From positions 389,712 through 453,711 of the forward strand of contig NZ_AQXG01000002.1 in NCBI RefSeq assembly GCF_000375425.1: a DNA stretch of 64,000 nucleotides, given 5' to 3'. Of the stretch, positions 1 to 6,828 are shown one piece after another. The stretch is from Gracilimonas tropica DSM 19535. GTDB taxonomy: Bacteria; Bacteroidota; Rhodothermia; Balneolales; Balneolaceae. Below the pieces are notes generated by a model. It was not told the origin of the DNA. It was given only the letters and a program-made list of their open reading frames with translations, and ran no database searches. The translations under genes and the position numbers were made by a program. The number at the start of each line of letters is the position of its first letter. The first letter of the stretch is position 1.

Positions 1-341
1 TTTGTCATGTTTATTAATTCATTAAATACAATTTGTTGTCAATAAGAAACTCGATTGGAACGCGGATAACAATGATCGTGCAGATCTACACTGATTCACA
101 CACGAACTCGCTCCTACGCTCTGCGTTGGAGCGTAATAGTGGCAAATGGTATTCTCCATCAATGTTGGTTCCAACGCAGAGCGTGTGGAACCAGAAAAAA
201 AAGCTGCAAAGCATGTAAAAGCAGAGAAGTCATTCAAAACTTTCCATGCTCATCCGCCCAATCTGCGTCATCCGTGTCTGTCCCGTAAAAATTGTCGGGG
301 TTCAATTCCTTAATTCTATCATGCAAAAAGCTAACGGCTAT
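1..341. other. Intergenic region with dispersed repeat, no gene
   Basis: No convincing coding sequence is visible. The stretch holds a twin-hairpin dispersed repeat (107-194) and, around 240-300, degenerate words of the type seen in other spacers of this window (CCGCCCAATCTGCG, CATCCGTG). Open frames here lack any recognisable protein features and overlap the palindromes. Confidence 0.6.
107..194. repeat. Twin-hairpin dispersed repeat, copy 1
   Basis: Two palindromes lie 20-30 bases apart. The first pairs GCTCCTACGC with GCGTTGGAGC. The second pairs GGTTCCAACGC with GCGTGTGGAACC. The block GGAGCGTAATAGTGGCAAA between them recurs inverted at 3392-3472. It resembles a REP/MITE-like intergenic element; mobility is inferred only from the two copies. 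Confidence 0.7.
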
Positions 342-965
342 TCACCCCACACAATACGTACAGGCAAAATCGCCTTCGGCTATGTATGTGGTACGTTCTA
401 CTTTTTTTCCGAATACTTTCTCGTAGAATTCTTCTTCCAGTTTGCACGGCAGCTTAGTCACTTTAATGATCTCACGAAACGGACAATTACATTCTTTCAT
501 CATTAGCTTTCCTGAATCAGAATCGTGCCCAATTTCAGCCATAAATCCTTCCTCATCCAGCATTCTTCGGGTGACCCGCGCTTTGTCTTCCTCTGAATCC
601 GCCGACTCCTCTTCCAGCATCATCTCCAGTTTTTGGTAGCGCCGGTTCCAAAATTTTTGAAAAAAATCCTCCAGTATTCTGTGCTCTCCTTCCGTCTGCA
701 AAAAGCGAATAAACTCCCGCATCATCTCCGGCTCATATGAAGGATACATTCCATTGCCTTTCTTGGTAAGACGAAAACTAAGGCTGGGGCGTCCGCGTCC
801 AGATCGTTCATAGCTTCGTTCAATGTAGCCGTCTTCTTCTAGTTGTGTGAAGTGTTCACGCACGGTCGTCTTAGCCAAATCCATTTTCTCTACCGACTCA
901 TCAATGGTTATTTGACCCTGATGTTTGATGAGGTCTAACAATTCTTTCTTAGGTCCGGTTAGCAT
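342..965 (-). CDS. Winged-helix transcriptional regulator with C-terminal cysteine cluster (COG2345/SufR-like)
   Basis: A DNA-binding regulator of 207 residues. Residues 1-75 form a MarR/DeoR-like winged helix (TTVREHFTQLEEDGYIER is the recognition part and wing start). The C-terminal third has five cysteines, C159, C161, C174, C202 and C205, in the arrangement typical of COG2345 regulators (CNCPF...LPC...GDFACTYC). In the related SufR family such cysteines hold a 4Fe-4S cluster that senses iron-sulfur or redox status; cluster binding here is inference. The start codon overlaps the last 7 bases of the upstream RIC-like gene, so the two are translationally coupled and probably one operon. The regulator may control this operon or the divergent ctaA. 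Confidence 0.8.
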   Translation of the reverse strand: MLTGPKKELLDLIKHQGQITIDESVEKMDLAKTTVREHFTQLEEDGYIERSYERSGRGRPSLSFRLTKKGNGMYPSYEPEMMREFIRFLQTEGEHRILEDFFQKFWNRRYQKLEMMLEEESADSEEDKARVTRRMLDEEGFMAEIGHDSDSGKLMMKECNCPFREIIKVTKLPCKLEEEFYEKVFGKKVERTTYIAEGDFACTYCVG

Positions 966-1714
966 GCTGGGGCGTTTTGTAAATTTCTTAATTTCGACCT
1001 AAGCCGATAAAGTACATATTGTTCTTCCAGAAAATGATGCTTTTCTAAGTCTTCATCTAACTTTTGGAGATTTGAATAAAGTAAACGGAACGTAGTGCAA
1101 GCTTCTTTTGGCGGGGTAAACTTTTTTGTCAGATCTCTTAAACGCCCCATTAAATACGCAATTTCTTTCTGATCTTTTTCTACCAAATCAACCTGTTTCT
1201 TCAACGATTGTACCGTTCCGTGTTTAATGTCTCCATTCATCCCAAAAAAACGAAGTGTCATTGGAAAAAACTTATTCTCTTCAAATTTAATATGCATTTC
1301 AAGTTTTCCTTTAAGCTTTTCCACATACCATTTTACCTGATTTAATTCAGAATATTGCGTCCCATGCACATCCCAGGCTCTTTCCCCATAGTAATTTATA
1401 TCGCGAAGCAGTGACCGCGTATAATTATGATGTTCCTCCTCCAAATAGTGGATGACAAGCTCTGGAGACCAATTAAAAATGCCTTCCGGATAATTTAAAA
1501 AACGCCCCATTTTAAACCGTCTGATCTCCTTCACCACTTCATCTTCATTCTTTTGTTGAGCCGTACAAACTTCCATCAGGGTTTTGTCTTCATTTCCTTG
1601 TATCGAAATTCCGAGACTCTCCAGTAATTCAGAGGACCGTCCATTCTCTTGCAAAAAATCAGAAATAGTAAGGTTTAGTAATACAGATGGCTTCTTCTCT
1701 GCCAAGTTCATCAT
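959..1714 (-). CDS. Hemerythrin-domain protein related to iron-sulfur repair protein RIC/YtfE/ScdA
   Basis: The protein has 251 residues. Residues 14-64 resemble the N-terminal ScdA_N/DUF542 domain and residues 80-240 form a hemerythrin-like helical bundle with candidate di-iron ligands H89, H95/H96, H141, E145, H226/H227 and E230/E231. RIC proteins repair iron-sulfur clusters damaged by nitric oxide or oxidants. The usual CCGG cysteine pair of the N-terminal domain is absent: the equivalent stretch reads LGISIQGN, and the nearest cysteine is C50. It may therefore be a divergent RIC with altered chemistry, or an NO/oxygen-binding relative. It is first in a two-gene operon with the cysteine-rich regulator and divergent from ctaA. 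The start codon is preceded by a second in-frame ATG option one codon later. Confidence 0.8.
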   Translation of the reverse strand: MMNLAEKKPSVLLNLTISDFLQENGRSSELLESLGISIQGNEDKTLMEVCTAQQKNEDEVVKEIRRFKMGRFLNYPEGIFNWSPELVIHYLEEEHHNYTRSLLRDINYYGERAWDVHGTQYSELNQVKWYVEKLKGKLEMHIKFEENKFFPMTLRFFGMNGDIKHGTVQSLKKQVDLVEKDQKEIAYLMGRLRDLTKKFTPPKEACTTFRLLYSNLQKLDEDLEKHHFLEEQYVLYRLRSKLRNLQNAPAC

Positions 1715-1784
1715 TGCTTCATCTCGTGGTTTTAAATTTCAAATCTATGATAGGCAAAGTATTTTCATTAATCAATAAAATCGG

Positions 1785-1832
1785 TTTAAATAGTTTTTAA
1801 TTTTGATACTATTTTTAGCCTTTTATACTTTC
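1785..1832 (+). promoter_or_regulatory. Putative promoter of ctaA
   Basis: TTG at 1803-1805 and TATACTTT at 1824-1831 are separated by 18 bases, close to the Bacteroidota TTG-N19-TAnnTTTG arrangement. Just upstream, TTTAAATAGTTTTTAA resembles a sequence before the ferredoxin gene at 2967. Sequence match only; untested. Confidence 0.4.
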
Positions 1833-1858
1833 AGCCTGAATTCAATCTTTTCTACCTA

Positions 1859-2869
1859 ATGACTTCTACTCAAAAAAAACATGTGCAATATTGGCTGTGG
1901 TCCGGCATCATTATGATCAGTTTAATGATCCTGATAGGCGGAATTACCCGGCTGACCGATTCCGGACTTTCCATGAGCGACTGGAACCTGGTTATGGGCT
2001 CAGTGCCTCCACTGAATGATCACGAATGGCAACAAACTTTTGAAAGGTACAAGCAATTTCCTCAGTACCAACAGCTGAATGCGGGCATGAGCCTTGACGA
2101 ATTCAAAAGCATCTTCTTTTGGGAATATCTGCACCGACTTATTGGCCGATTAATTGGGATCGTCTTTATTATTCCTTTTGGATATTTTTGGAAGAAAGGG
2201 TATTTCAACTCCGATTTTTTAAAGCGGATGTTTATCCTGATGGGGCTTGGCGCCTTGCAAGGAACAATGGGCTGGATTATGGTAAAAAGTGGATTGGTGG
2301 ATATCCCCTATGTCAGCCACTACCGGCTTGCAATGCACTTTATGCTGGCTTTTATACTGATTGGATTTTGTTTGTGGTATACCCTTGATCTTAGAAAAAA
2401 AACCATTCAAATATTCCAGGAATCCAGCTTAAAAAGGTGGCTTTATATTGCCGGGTTTCTATTCATCATTCAGCTTATTTATGGTGCTTTTACCGCCGGT
2501 CTTGATGCCGGTTACCTTTACAACACGTTCCCTAAAATGGCTGGACAATGGATCCCTCCCACCTTTTCCGCACTCGATCCTTTTTTGATCAACCTGGTCG
2601 AAAATCCAGGTACAGTTCAATGGATCCACAGAGTAAATGGCACTCTTCTATTACTTGCCGTGATCGTGTTTTGGTGGAAGGCTGCAGTAAAACAATCAAA
2701 CATTTGGTTGCGTACAATGAGCAGCACTCTGCTTACCATCATTCTACTGCAATATCTTGTTGGCGTGCTTACTCTAATTTATAGTGTACCTATTTTGCTG
2801 GGTATAATTCACCAGGGAATAGCAATTTTATTTTGGATCATCTTCTTGAGTATTGTTCATCGATTATAA
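1859..2869 (+). CDS. ctaA: Heme A synthase (COX15/CtaA)
   Basis: An integral membrane enzyme of 336 residues that oxidises the C8 methyl group of heme O to give heme A for aa3-type oxidases. The GGITRLTDSGLSM motif near residues 27-40 is diagnostic. Conserved histidines appear in four places: YLHRLIGR, SHYRLAMHFM, WIHRVNGT and IIHQG. Eight hydrophobic segments are visible, as in the proteobacterial/eukaryotic type. It stands alone, divergent from the RIC-like operon and 97 bases before fdxA. No heme O synthase or aa3 subunits lie in this window, so its product must serve an oxidase encoded elsewhere; the cbb3 oxidase at the right end uses heme B. Confidence 0.93.
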   Translation: MTSTQKKHVQYWLWSGIIMISLMILIGGITRLTDSGLSMSDWNLVMGSVPPLNDHEWQQTFERYKQFPQYQQLNAGMSLDEFKSIFFWEYLHRLIGRLIGIVFIIPFGYFWKKGYFNSDFLKRMFILMGLGALQGTMGWIMVKSGLVDIPYVSHYRLAMHFMLAFILIGFCLWYTLDLRKKTIQIFQESSLKRWLYIAGFLFIIQLIYGAFTAGLDAGYLYNTFPKMAGQWIPPTFSALDPFLINLVENPGTVQWIHRVNGTLLLLAVIVFWWKAAVKQSNIWLRTMSSTLLTIILLQYLVGVLTLIYSVPILLGIIHQGIAILFWIIFLSIVHRL

Positions 2870-2885
2870 TATTAAAATCTATTTT

Positions 2886-2930
2886 AACCGTTTTTAATAT
2901 TGACACTTTCTATTCCACTCTCTAACTTTG
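2886..2930 (+). promoter_or_regulatory. Putative promoter of the ferredoxin gene
   Basis: TTG at 2900-2902 and a perfect TAACTTTG at 2923-2930 are 20 bases apart, matching the Bacteroidota housekeeping promoter pattern. The upstream TTTTAACCGTTTTTAA resembles the sequence preceding ctaA, suggesting a shared regulator or a common promoter up-element. Confidence 0.55.
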
Positions 2931-2966
2931 AGAAAGGCAAACCAATAAAGTTTAAACCATTTTAAT

Positions 2967-3305
2967 ATGGCGTATGTAGTCACTGAAAATTGTATCAATT
3001 GCAAGCACACGAACTGTGCGGCTGTTTGTCCGGTGGATGCTTTCCGCGAAGGCCCTAATTTCCTGGCAATCGATCCTCTTGAATGCATTGATTGTGATGC
3101 CTGTGTTTCAGAGTGCCCGGTGGAAGCCATTTATCCGGATGATGAAGTGCCTATGAAATGGGAGCATTATATAGCACTTAATGAAGAGCTTTCCGAGCAA
3201 TGGTCCGACCGAATTATCAACGAAATGAAAGATCCGCTGCCTGAAGCAGAATCCTGGGCCGACAAATTCCCCAAACTCGATGAGTTGATCAAAATCTGGA
3301 GTTAG
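2967..3305 (+). CDS. fdxA: Seven-iron ferredoxin (FdxA type)
   Basis: A small soluble electron carrier of 112 residues. The N-terminal half carries two cluster motifs: C9, C12, C17 and C21 followed by proline, then C40, C43, C46 and C50 followed by proline. The DAFREGPNFLAIDPLECIDC stretch is typical of the FdxA family, which binds one 3Fe-4S and one 4Fe-4S cluster. The C-terminal acidic tail (EEL, DPLPEAESWADK) also fits FdxA. Its redox partner is not evident, but it is followed by small proteins tied to metal-sulfur or NO metabolism. The promoter just upstream indicates its own transcription start. Confidence 0.9.
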   Translation: MAYVVTENCINCKHTNCAAVCPVDAFREGPNFLAIDPLECIDCDACVSECPVEAIYPDDEVPMKWEHYIALNEELSEQWSDRIINEMKDPLPEAESWADKFPKLDELIKIWS

Positions 3306-3391
3306 TGTCTCGATCAACTATTTATCTCAAAAAAACTAAGAAATAGAACACAAATGACACGGATTTGGCGGATAAAAACGGAAGAATGTAG

Positions 3392-3472
3392 CCTGGTTCC
3401 ACACGCTTCGCGGTGGAACCTTCATTGTTAGGTTTGCCACTATTACGCTCCAACTCAGAGTGTAGAAGCGAG
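3392..3472. repeat. Twin-hairpin dispersed repeat, copy 2 (inverted)
   Basis: An inverted copy of the element at 107-194. GGTTCCACACGC pairs with GCGGTGGAACC, then TTTGCCACTATTACGCTCC matches the complement of copy 1. It occupies most of the 233-base spacer between the ferredoxin gene and the DUF2249 gene. Confidence 0.7.
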
Positions 3473-3538
3473 GTAAAAATCTGACGCCTGATAGCTAAAA
3501 CCTGTAAGCTAAAATTTTTAACCATAAATAGGACAAAA

Positions 3539-3781
3539 ATGTCTGATACAGAGCACGAATTAGATGTGAGGGTTATCCCTCCTCCTCAGAAACATCCAAC
3601 TATTTTTAAAACCTTCGAGAACCTTAGCGAAAATGAGGCTTTCATCCTGGTTAACGATCATGACCCCAAGCCGTTGCGTTATCAGATGTCAGCCATGTTG
3701 GGAGATGATGTATTTCACTGGGAGTATCTTGAAGAAGGGCCCGAGGTTTGGAAAGTGCGAATTGGTAAAATTGCGGAGTGA
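3539..3781 (+). CDS. DUF2249 domain protein
   Basis: A small cytoplasmic protein of 80 residues made of a single DUF2249 domain. Visible family features are the LDVR start, the HPTIFKTFENL helix, the FILVNDHDPKPLRYQM core and the terminal W-x-V-R-I strand. The fold belongs to the SirA/TusA-like group, but the TusA cysteine is absent. The biochemical role is unknown; such genes often sit beside hemerythrin, NnrS and denitrification genes, as here. The next gene starts 6 bases after its stop, so the two are co-transcribed. Confidence 0.82.
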   Translation: MSDTEHELDVRVIPPPQKHPTIFKTFENLSENEAFILVNDHDPKPLRYQMSAMLGDDVFHWEYLEEGPEVWKVRIGKIAE

Positions 3782-3787
3782 TTTGGC

Positions 3788-4114
3788 TTGAGTTCCGTAA
3801 CCGATCAACGACGCCGGATAGCCCGGAAATTAAAAGAGGTGATAGATCCTGAATTAGGAGTAAACATCGTGGATCTTGGATTGGTATATAATATCCTCAT
3901 CGAGGATAGACACGTCATCATAGTATATACCACCACCACTCCGGGCTGTCCTATGCGTCGTTATCTTCAACAGCAGATCCAGCAGGCGCTTACCGAAATC
4001 GAAGGCATTGAATCTACTGAAAGCAAGTTGGTGATGAAGCCTGAATGGACGGTAGATATGATTGTCCCGAATGTTGAATTCTTTGCTTTTCCGCCACCCC
4101 AACTCAATAAATAG
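3788..4114 (+). CDS. MIP18/DUF59-family metal-sulfur cluster assembly factor
   Basis: A cytoplasmic protein of 108 residues in the SufT/PaaD/MIP18 group, which helps assemble or insert iron-sulfur clusters. The LKEVIDPELGVNIVDLGLVY motif at 16-35 and TTTPGCP with the conserved cysteine are diagnostic. A TTG start is chosen: GGAG lies about 9 bases upstream and no ATG gives the full conserved N-terminus. It sits between the DUF2249 gene and the NnrS-like gene with 2-6 base spacing, so these three form one operon. Its client may be an iron-sulfur enzyme of the NO or respiratory response, which is inference from context. Confidence 0.85.
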   Translation: MSSVTDQRRRIARKLKEVIDPELGVNIVDLGLVYNILIEDRHVIIVYTTTTPGCPMRRYLQQQIQQALTEIEGIESTESKLVMKPEWTVDMIVPNVEFFAFPPPQLNK

Positions 4115-4116
4115 CG

Positions 4117-5229
4117 ATGCAAGTTTTCCAATTTTCAAACAAAATGCTGGCAGGGTTTTTAGCTTTTGCGGGTTTAGGATTACTCTCAGGCTTATATGCT
4201 GCGTTGACCCGACTTGGTTTTTTGACTGAGGTTCCATTAGCCATTCCGGGCGGACTCCACGGCCCTCTCATGATCAACGCTTTTCTGGGGACACTTATCA
4301 GCCTGGAACGGGCAGCCGCTTTGGAAAAACGATGGACGCTCTCCGGTCCTTTTTTAATGGGCGCTTCTGTCATCTTCATGTTATTCGTGAACATTCAGTA
4401 CGGCAGCTGGTTATTTACAGCCGGTTCTTTTTTTGTCTCCCTCACACTGTTACACATCTGTTTCATTCAGCCAAAGATCTATCACTACATCATGGCTTTA
4501 GGAGGTACGTCTCTATTCACAGGAAATCTCTTATTCACATTGGGAGCACCGGTTTTTGAGATCGTTATTTGGTGGATGGGTTTTCCGGTACTCACTATTT
4601 TTGGTGAAAGACTGGAACTGAATCGTATTATGCGTCCGCCCAAAAAAGCTCAACGGACTTTTGCAGGCCTCATCTCGATCTGGGTTTTGGGAACCATTTT
4701 GATGCACTTCACCCGAACACACGGCTGGCATCTGGTAATGATCTCCACTTTAGCCACAGCCCTGTGGCTCATCAAATACGACATTGCCCGCAAAACCATC
4801 AAATCCGCGCAATGGACAAAATACAGTGCCTGGTGCCTGCTTAGCGGGTATGGCTGGCTGGTTTTGACCGGAATTTTTGGATTGATCTACGGACTTTCCA
4901 CCGCCGGTCCAATTTACGATGCATTACTTCACATGGTTTTTGTGGGATTCGTATTCAGCATGATCTTTGCGCACGCCTCGGTTATCATCCCTTCGCTTTC
5001 AGGGAGAATCATTCCCTGGAACCGATATTTCTATCTGCCCTTGTTTCTGCTTCATGGTTCACTCATCATCCGCATAACCGGAGATTTCCTGGGGTATTAT
5101 TCCGTGCGCGCTACCGGGTCGTGGATCAATGTACTCGCTATTTTAATGTTTTTAGGTGGGGTTTTGGTGCAAATCCTTAGGAATACCCAAAAGGAATACC
5201 GACCATTTGCCCGGGACAGGCGTGGATAA
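4117..5229 (+). CDS. NnrS-like multi-pass membrane protein
   Basis: A polytopic inner-membrane protein of 370 residues with about 11-12 hydrophobic segments. Histidine H48 in GGLHGPLMINAF and the later LLHMVFVGFVFSMIFAHAS segment match the pattern of NnrS, a heme- and copper-containing protein that relieves nitrosative stress. It begins 2 bases after the MIP18-type gene. The assignment rests on overall layout and these motifs, so a distinct family within the same fold is possible. The association with DUF2249 and hemerythrin genes supports an NO-related role. Confidence 0.65.
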   Translation: MQVFQFSNKMLAGFLAFAGLGLLSGLYAALTRLGFLTEVPLAIPGGLHGPLMINAFLGTLISLERAAALEKRWTLSGPFLMGASVIFMLFVNIQYGSWLFTAGSFFVSLTLLHICFIQPKIYHYIMALGGTSLFTGNLLFTLGAPVFEIVIWWMGFPVLTIFGERLELNRIMRPPKKAQRTFAGLISIWVLGTILMHFTRTHGWHLVMISTLATALWLIKYDIARKTIKSAQWTKYSAWCLLSGYGWLVLTGIFGLIYGLSTAGPIYDALLHMVFVGFVFSMIFAHASVIIPSLSGRIIPWNRYFYLPLFLLHGSLIIRITGDFLGYYSVRATGSWINVLAILMFLGGVLVQILRNTQKEYRPFARDRRG

Positions 5230-5279
5230 CACAGATGCTGCGGATAATCACTGATTTAACAATGTAACTTTATATATCC

Positions 5280-5771
5280 ATGTACTACCTCTCCCTCTAC
5301 GTTCACATTTTGTCCGCTATTTTTTGGATTGGCGGGATGTTGTTTACCGTGGCTGTGTTGGTTCCTGTTTCACAGCATAAAATTATTGAGCCGAATCGGG
5401 GCACGTTCTTTAAGATCATAGGAGAGAAATTCAGTCGTATTTCTTGGTTACTGTTTTTGATCCTCATCATCACCGGCATTACCAACCTGACCACCCGCGG
5501 ATTTGAGCTAAGTTTATTCCTGGATCCCAATTTCTGGCAAACCGGTTTTGGCTATTATCTCGGCATCAAACTGATGATCTTTGGCATTGTACTCATCATC
5601 AGCGGATTGCATGATTTTTACTTTGGCCCGAAAGCCGCCCGACTTATTAATTCCGATCCCGGTTCACCCCAAACCCAAACCTTCCGGAAAATTTCGAGCT
5701 GGCTGGGTCGCATGAATTTGCTCTTTGGGTTGATGATTGTATACTATGCTATGCGAGTGGTACGCGGTTAA
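5280..5771 (+). CDS. CopD-like membrane protein
   Basis: A small membrane protein of 163 residues with four predicted transmembrane helices. The YVHILSAIFWIGGMLF start (His at position 8) resembles the CopD/DUF4149-type family, whose histidines may bind copper or heme. A further conserved histidine lies in ISGLHDFYFGP. It follows the NnrS-like gene after 50 bases and precedes a 60-residue gene by 15 bases, so it is probably part of the same transcription unit. The function cannot be stated more exactly; copper handling for NO or oxygen respiration fits the context. Confidence 0.65.
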   Translation: MYYLSLYVHILSAIFWIGGMLFTVAVLVPVSQHKIIEPNRGTFFKIIGEKFSRISWLLFLILIITGITNLTTRGFELSLFLDPNFWQTGFGYYLGIKLMIFGIVLIISGLHDFYFGPKAARLINSDPGSPQTQTFRKISSWLGRMNLLFGLMIVYYAMRVVRG

Positions 5772-5786
5772 CCAATCAACAGAATT

Positions 5787-5969
5787 ATGGACGACAAAGA
5801 ATTTGCGGAAAAAATCAGGGAAGCCTGCATCAAAGCAGCCCGGGAAGGATTTATGGATGCTTCCATGAGTGGACTCTGCACGGAAGGCGCAATGGAAGCA
5901 GCCATCAGCGCCATGCAATCGCTGGAAATTGAAAAAATTTTAACAGGCAACCGAATTGAACGCGGATGA
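5787..5969 (+). CDS. Small conserved protein of unknown function
   Basis: A 60-residue, mostly helical acidic protein (EKIREACIKAAREGF, DASMSGLCTEGAMEAA, two cysteines). Short proteins with the SGLCxEGAxEAA pattern occur in Bacteroidota and are sometimes labelled acetyltransferase, although they are far too short for that fold. It starts 15 bases after the CopD-like gene. The last residues (NRIERG) are encoded by a degenerate intergenic repeat word (GAACGCGGATGA), so the native stop may have been replaced. Confidence 0.6.
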   Translation: MDDKEFAEKIREACIKAAREGFMDASMSGLCTEGAMEAAISAMQSLEIEKILTGNRIERG

Positions 5970-6052
5970 AACGGATTGGGCGGATGGCCGCTGAGTTAAA
6001 TTATTAATCCGTGATTATCCGCAGCGTCCGTGCCATCAGCGTTCTATTATAA
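5950..6052. repeat. Degenerate GCGGAT-type dispersed repeat
   Basis: The spacer consists of imperfectly inverted words (GAACGCGGATGAAACGGAT and, further on, ATCCGTGATTATCCGCAGCG ending in CAGCGTTC). Similar words occur at 5216-5262, 3350-3380, 7917-7935 and 9358-9385. No protein or RNA gene is evident. Confidence 0.45.
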
Positions 6053-6068
6053 TGTAGCTAAAGGATAG

Positions 6069-6257
6069 ATGAAGCAGCCGATTATTGGTTTTCATAAGGA
6101 TGAAGTTGGGGATTGGGTGGCCGACCTGAAATGCGGCCACACCCAGCATGTCCGGCACGATCCGCCATGGCAATTACGTCCATGGGTGGTTAGCGAAGAA
6201 GGCCGTAAATCGAAGTTGGGTATGGAGTTGAACTGCAAGAAATGTGATGAAAATTGA
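6069..6257 (+). CDS. DUF3565 family protein
   Basis: A 62-residue protein with the DUF3565 signature: IIGFHKDEVGDWVA, then CGHTQHVRHDPPW, then a C-terminal CKKC. The cysteines (CGH and CxxC) and clustered histidines suggest a zinc or iron site, although no biochemical role is established for the family. It stands in its own short transcription unit after a repeat-rich spacer and precedes a membrane protein gene by 42 bases. Confidence 0.85.
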   Translation: MKQPIIGFHKDEVGDWVADLKCGHTQHVRHDPPWQLRPWVVSEEGRKSKLGMELNCKKCDEN

Positions 6258-6299
6258 GTATTTTTGTAATTACTAATCCTTAATTGAAGTGGTAAAATT

Positions 6300-6779
6300 A
6301 TGAGCTCTTCTATTTTCTTTCGTACCGTAATTTGTGGATTTATCGCAACATTCTTGATGGCTATGGTCGCTTTTTTGCAAGGTGCTGTCGGACTTCCGGT
6401 GATCGACGTAGGTCATATTTTGACGGAGAGTTTTAACCACGTATATCAAGGCGATCCCTATCATATAATCTTTGGCAACCTGGCCTTTAATTTGGTCGGT
6501 ATCGGACTTGCATTGATCTGGGTAGTGTATCTTCAAAAACGCATTCCGGGAAACTGGTTGGTACAAGGTATCATTTACGGTGTAATCATCTCCATCGTTG
6601 CCGGATTAATTGTTTCACCTGTAGTTTCCATAGCAGCCGGAGAATCGTTCGGACTCTTTTATTCTGAAACCTGGATACCGGGAAAACTTATTATCGCCGG
6701 ATTGCTGATGCATATTGTGTATGGCCTTGTTCTGACCCAATCCCTGAAGGTCGCCGGTGTGGATGGAGTGAATGGTTGA
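6300..6779 (+). CDS. Four-helix membrane protein, unrecognised
   Basis: A 159-residue protein with four hydrophobic segments (about 8-30, 58-80, 93-118, 130-150). A histidine sits in each of the loops GHILTESFNHVYQG and DPYHIIFGN, and another in the last helix (LLMHIVYG). It resembles small Bacteroidota membrane proteins found near cytochrome oxidase or NO genes, but I do not recognise a named family. It has its own spacing from both neighbours and no enzymatic motif. Confidence 0.55.
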   Translation: MSSSIFFRTVICGFIATFLMAMVAFLQGAVGLPVIDVGHILTESFNHVYQGDPYHIIFGNLAFNLVGIGLALIWVVYLQKRIPGNWLVQGIIYGVIISIVAGLIVSPVVSIAAGESFGLFYSETWIPGKLIIAGLLMHIVYGLVLTQSLKVAGVDGVNG

Positions 6780-6828
6780 TTTTTCATTCCTGTTTAACTT
6801 TTTATCAAACTCATAATTCCTATTTATC

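Noticed and set aside
33..237. Small ORFs at the left end on both strands
   Set aside because: They lie over the twin-hairpin repeat and show no protein-like composition.
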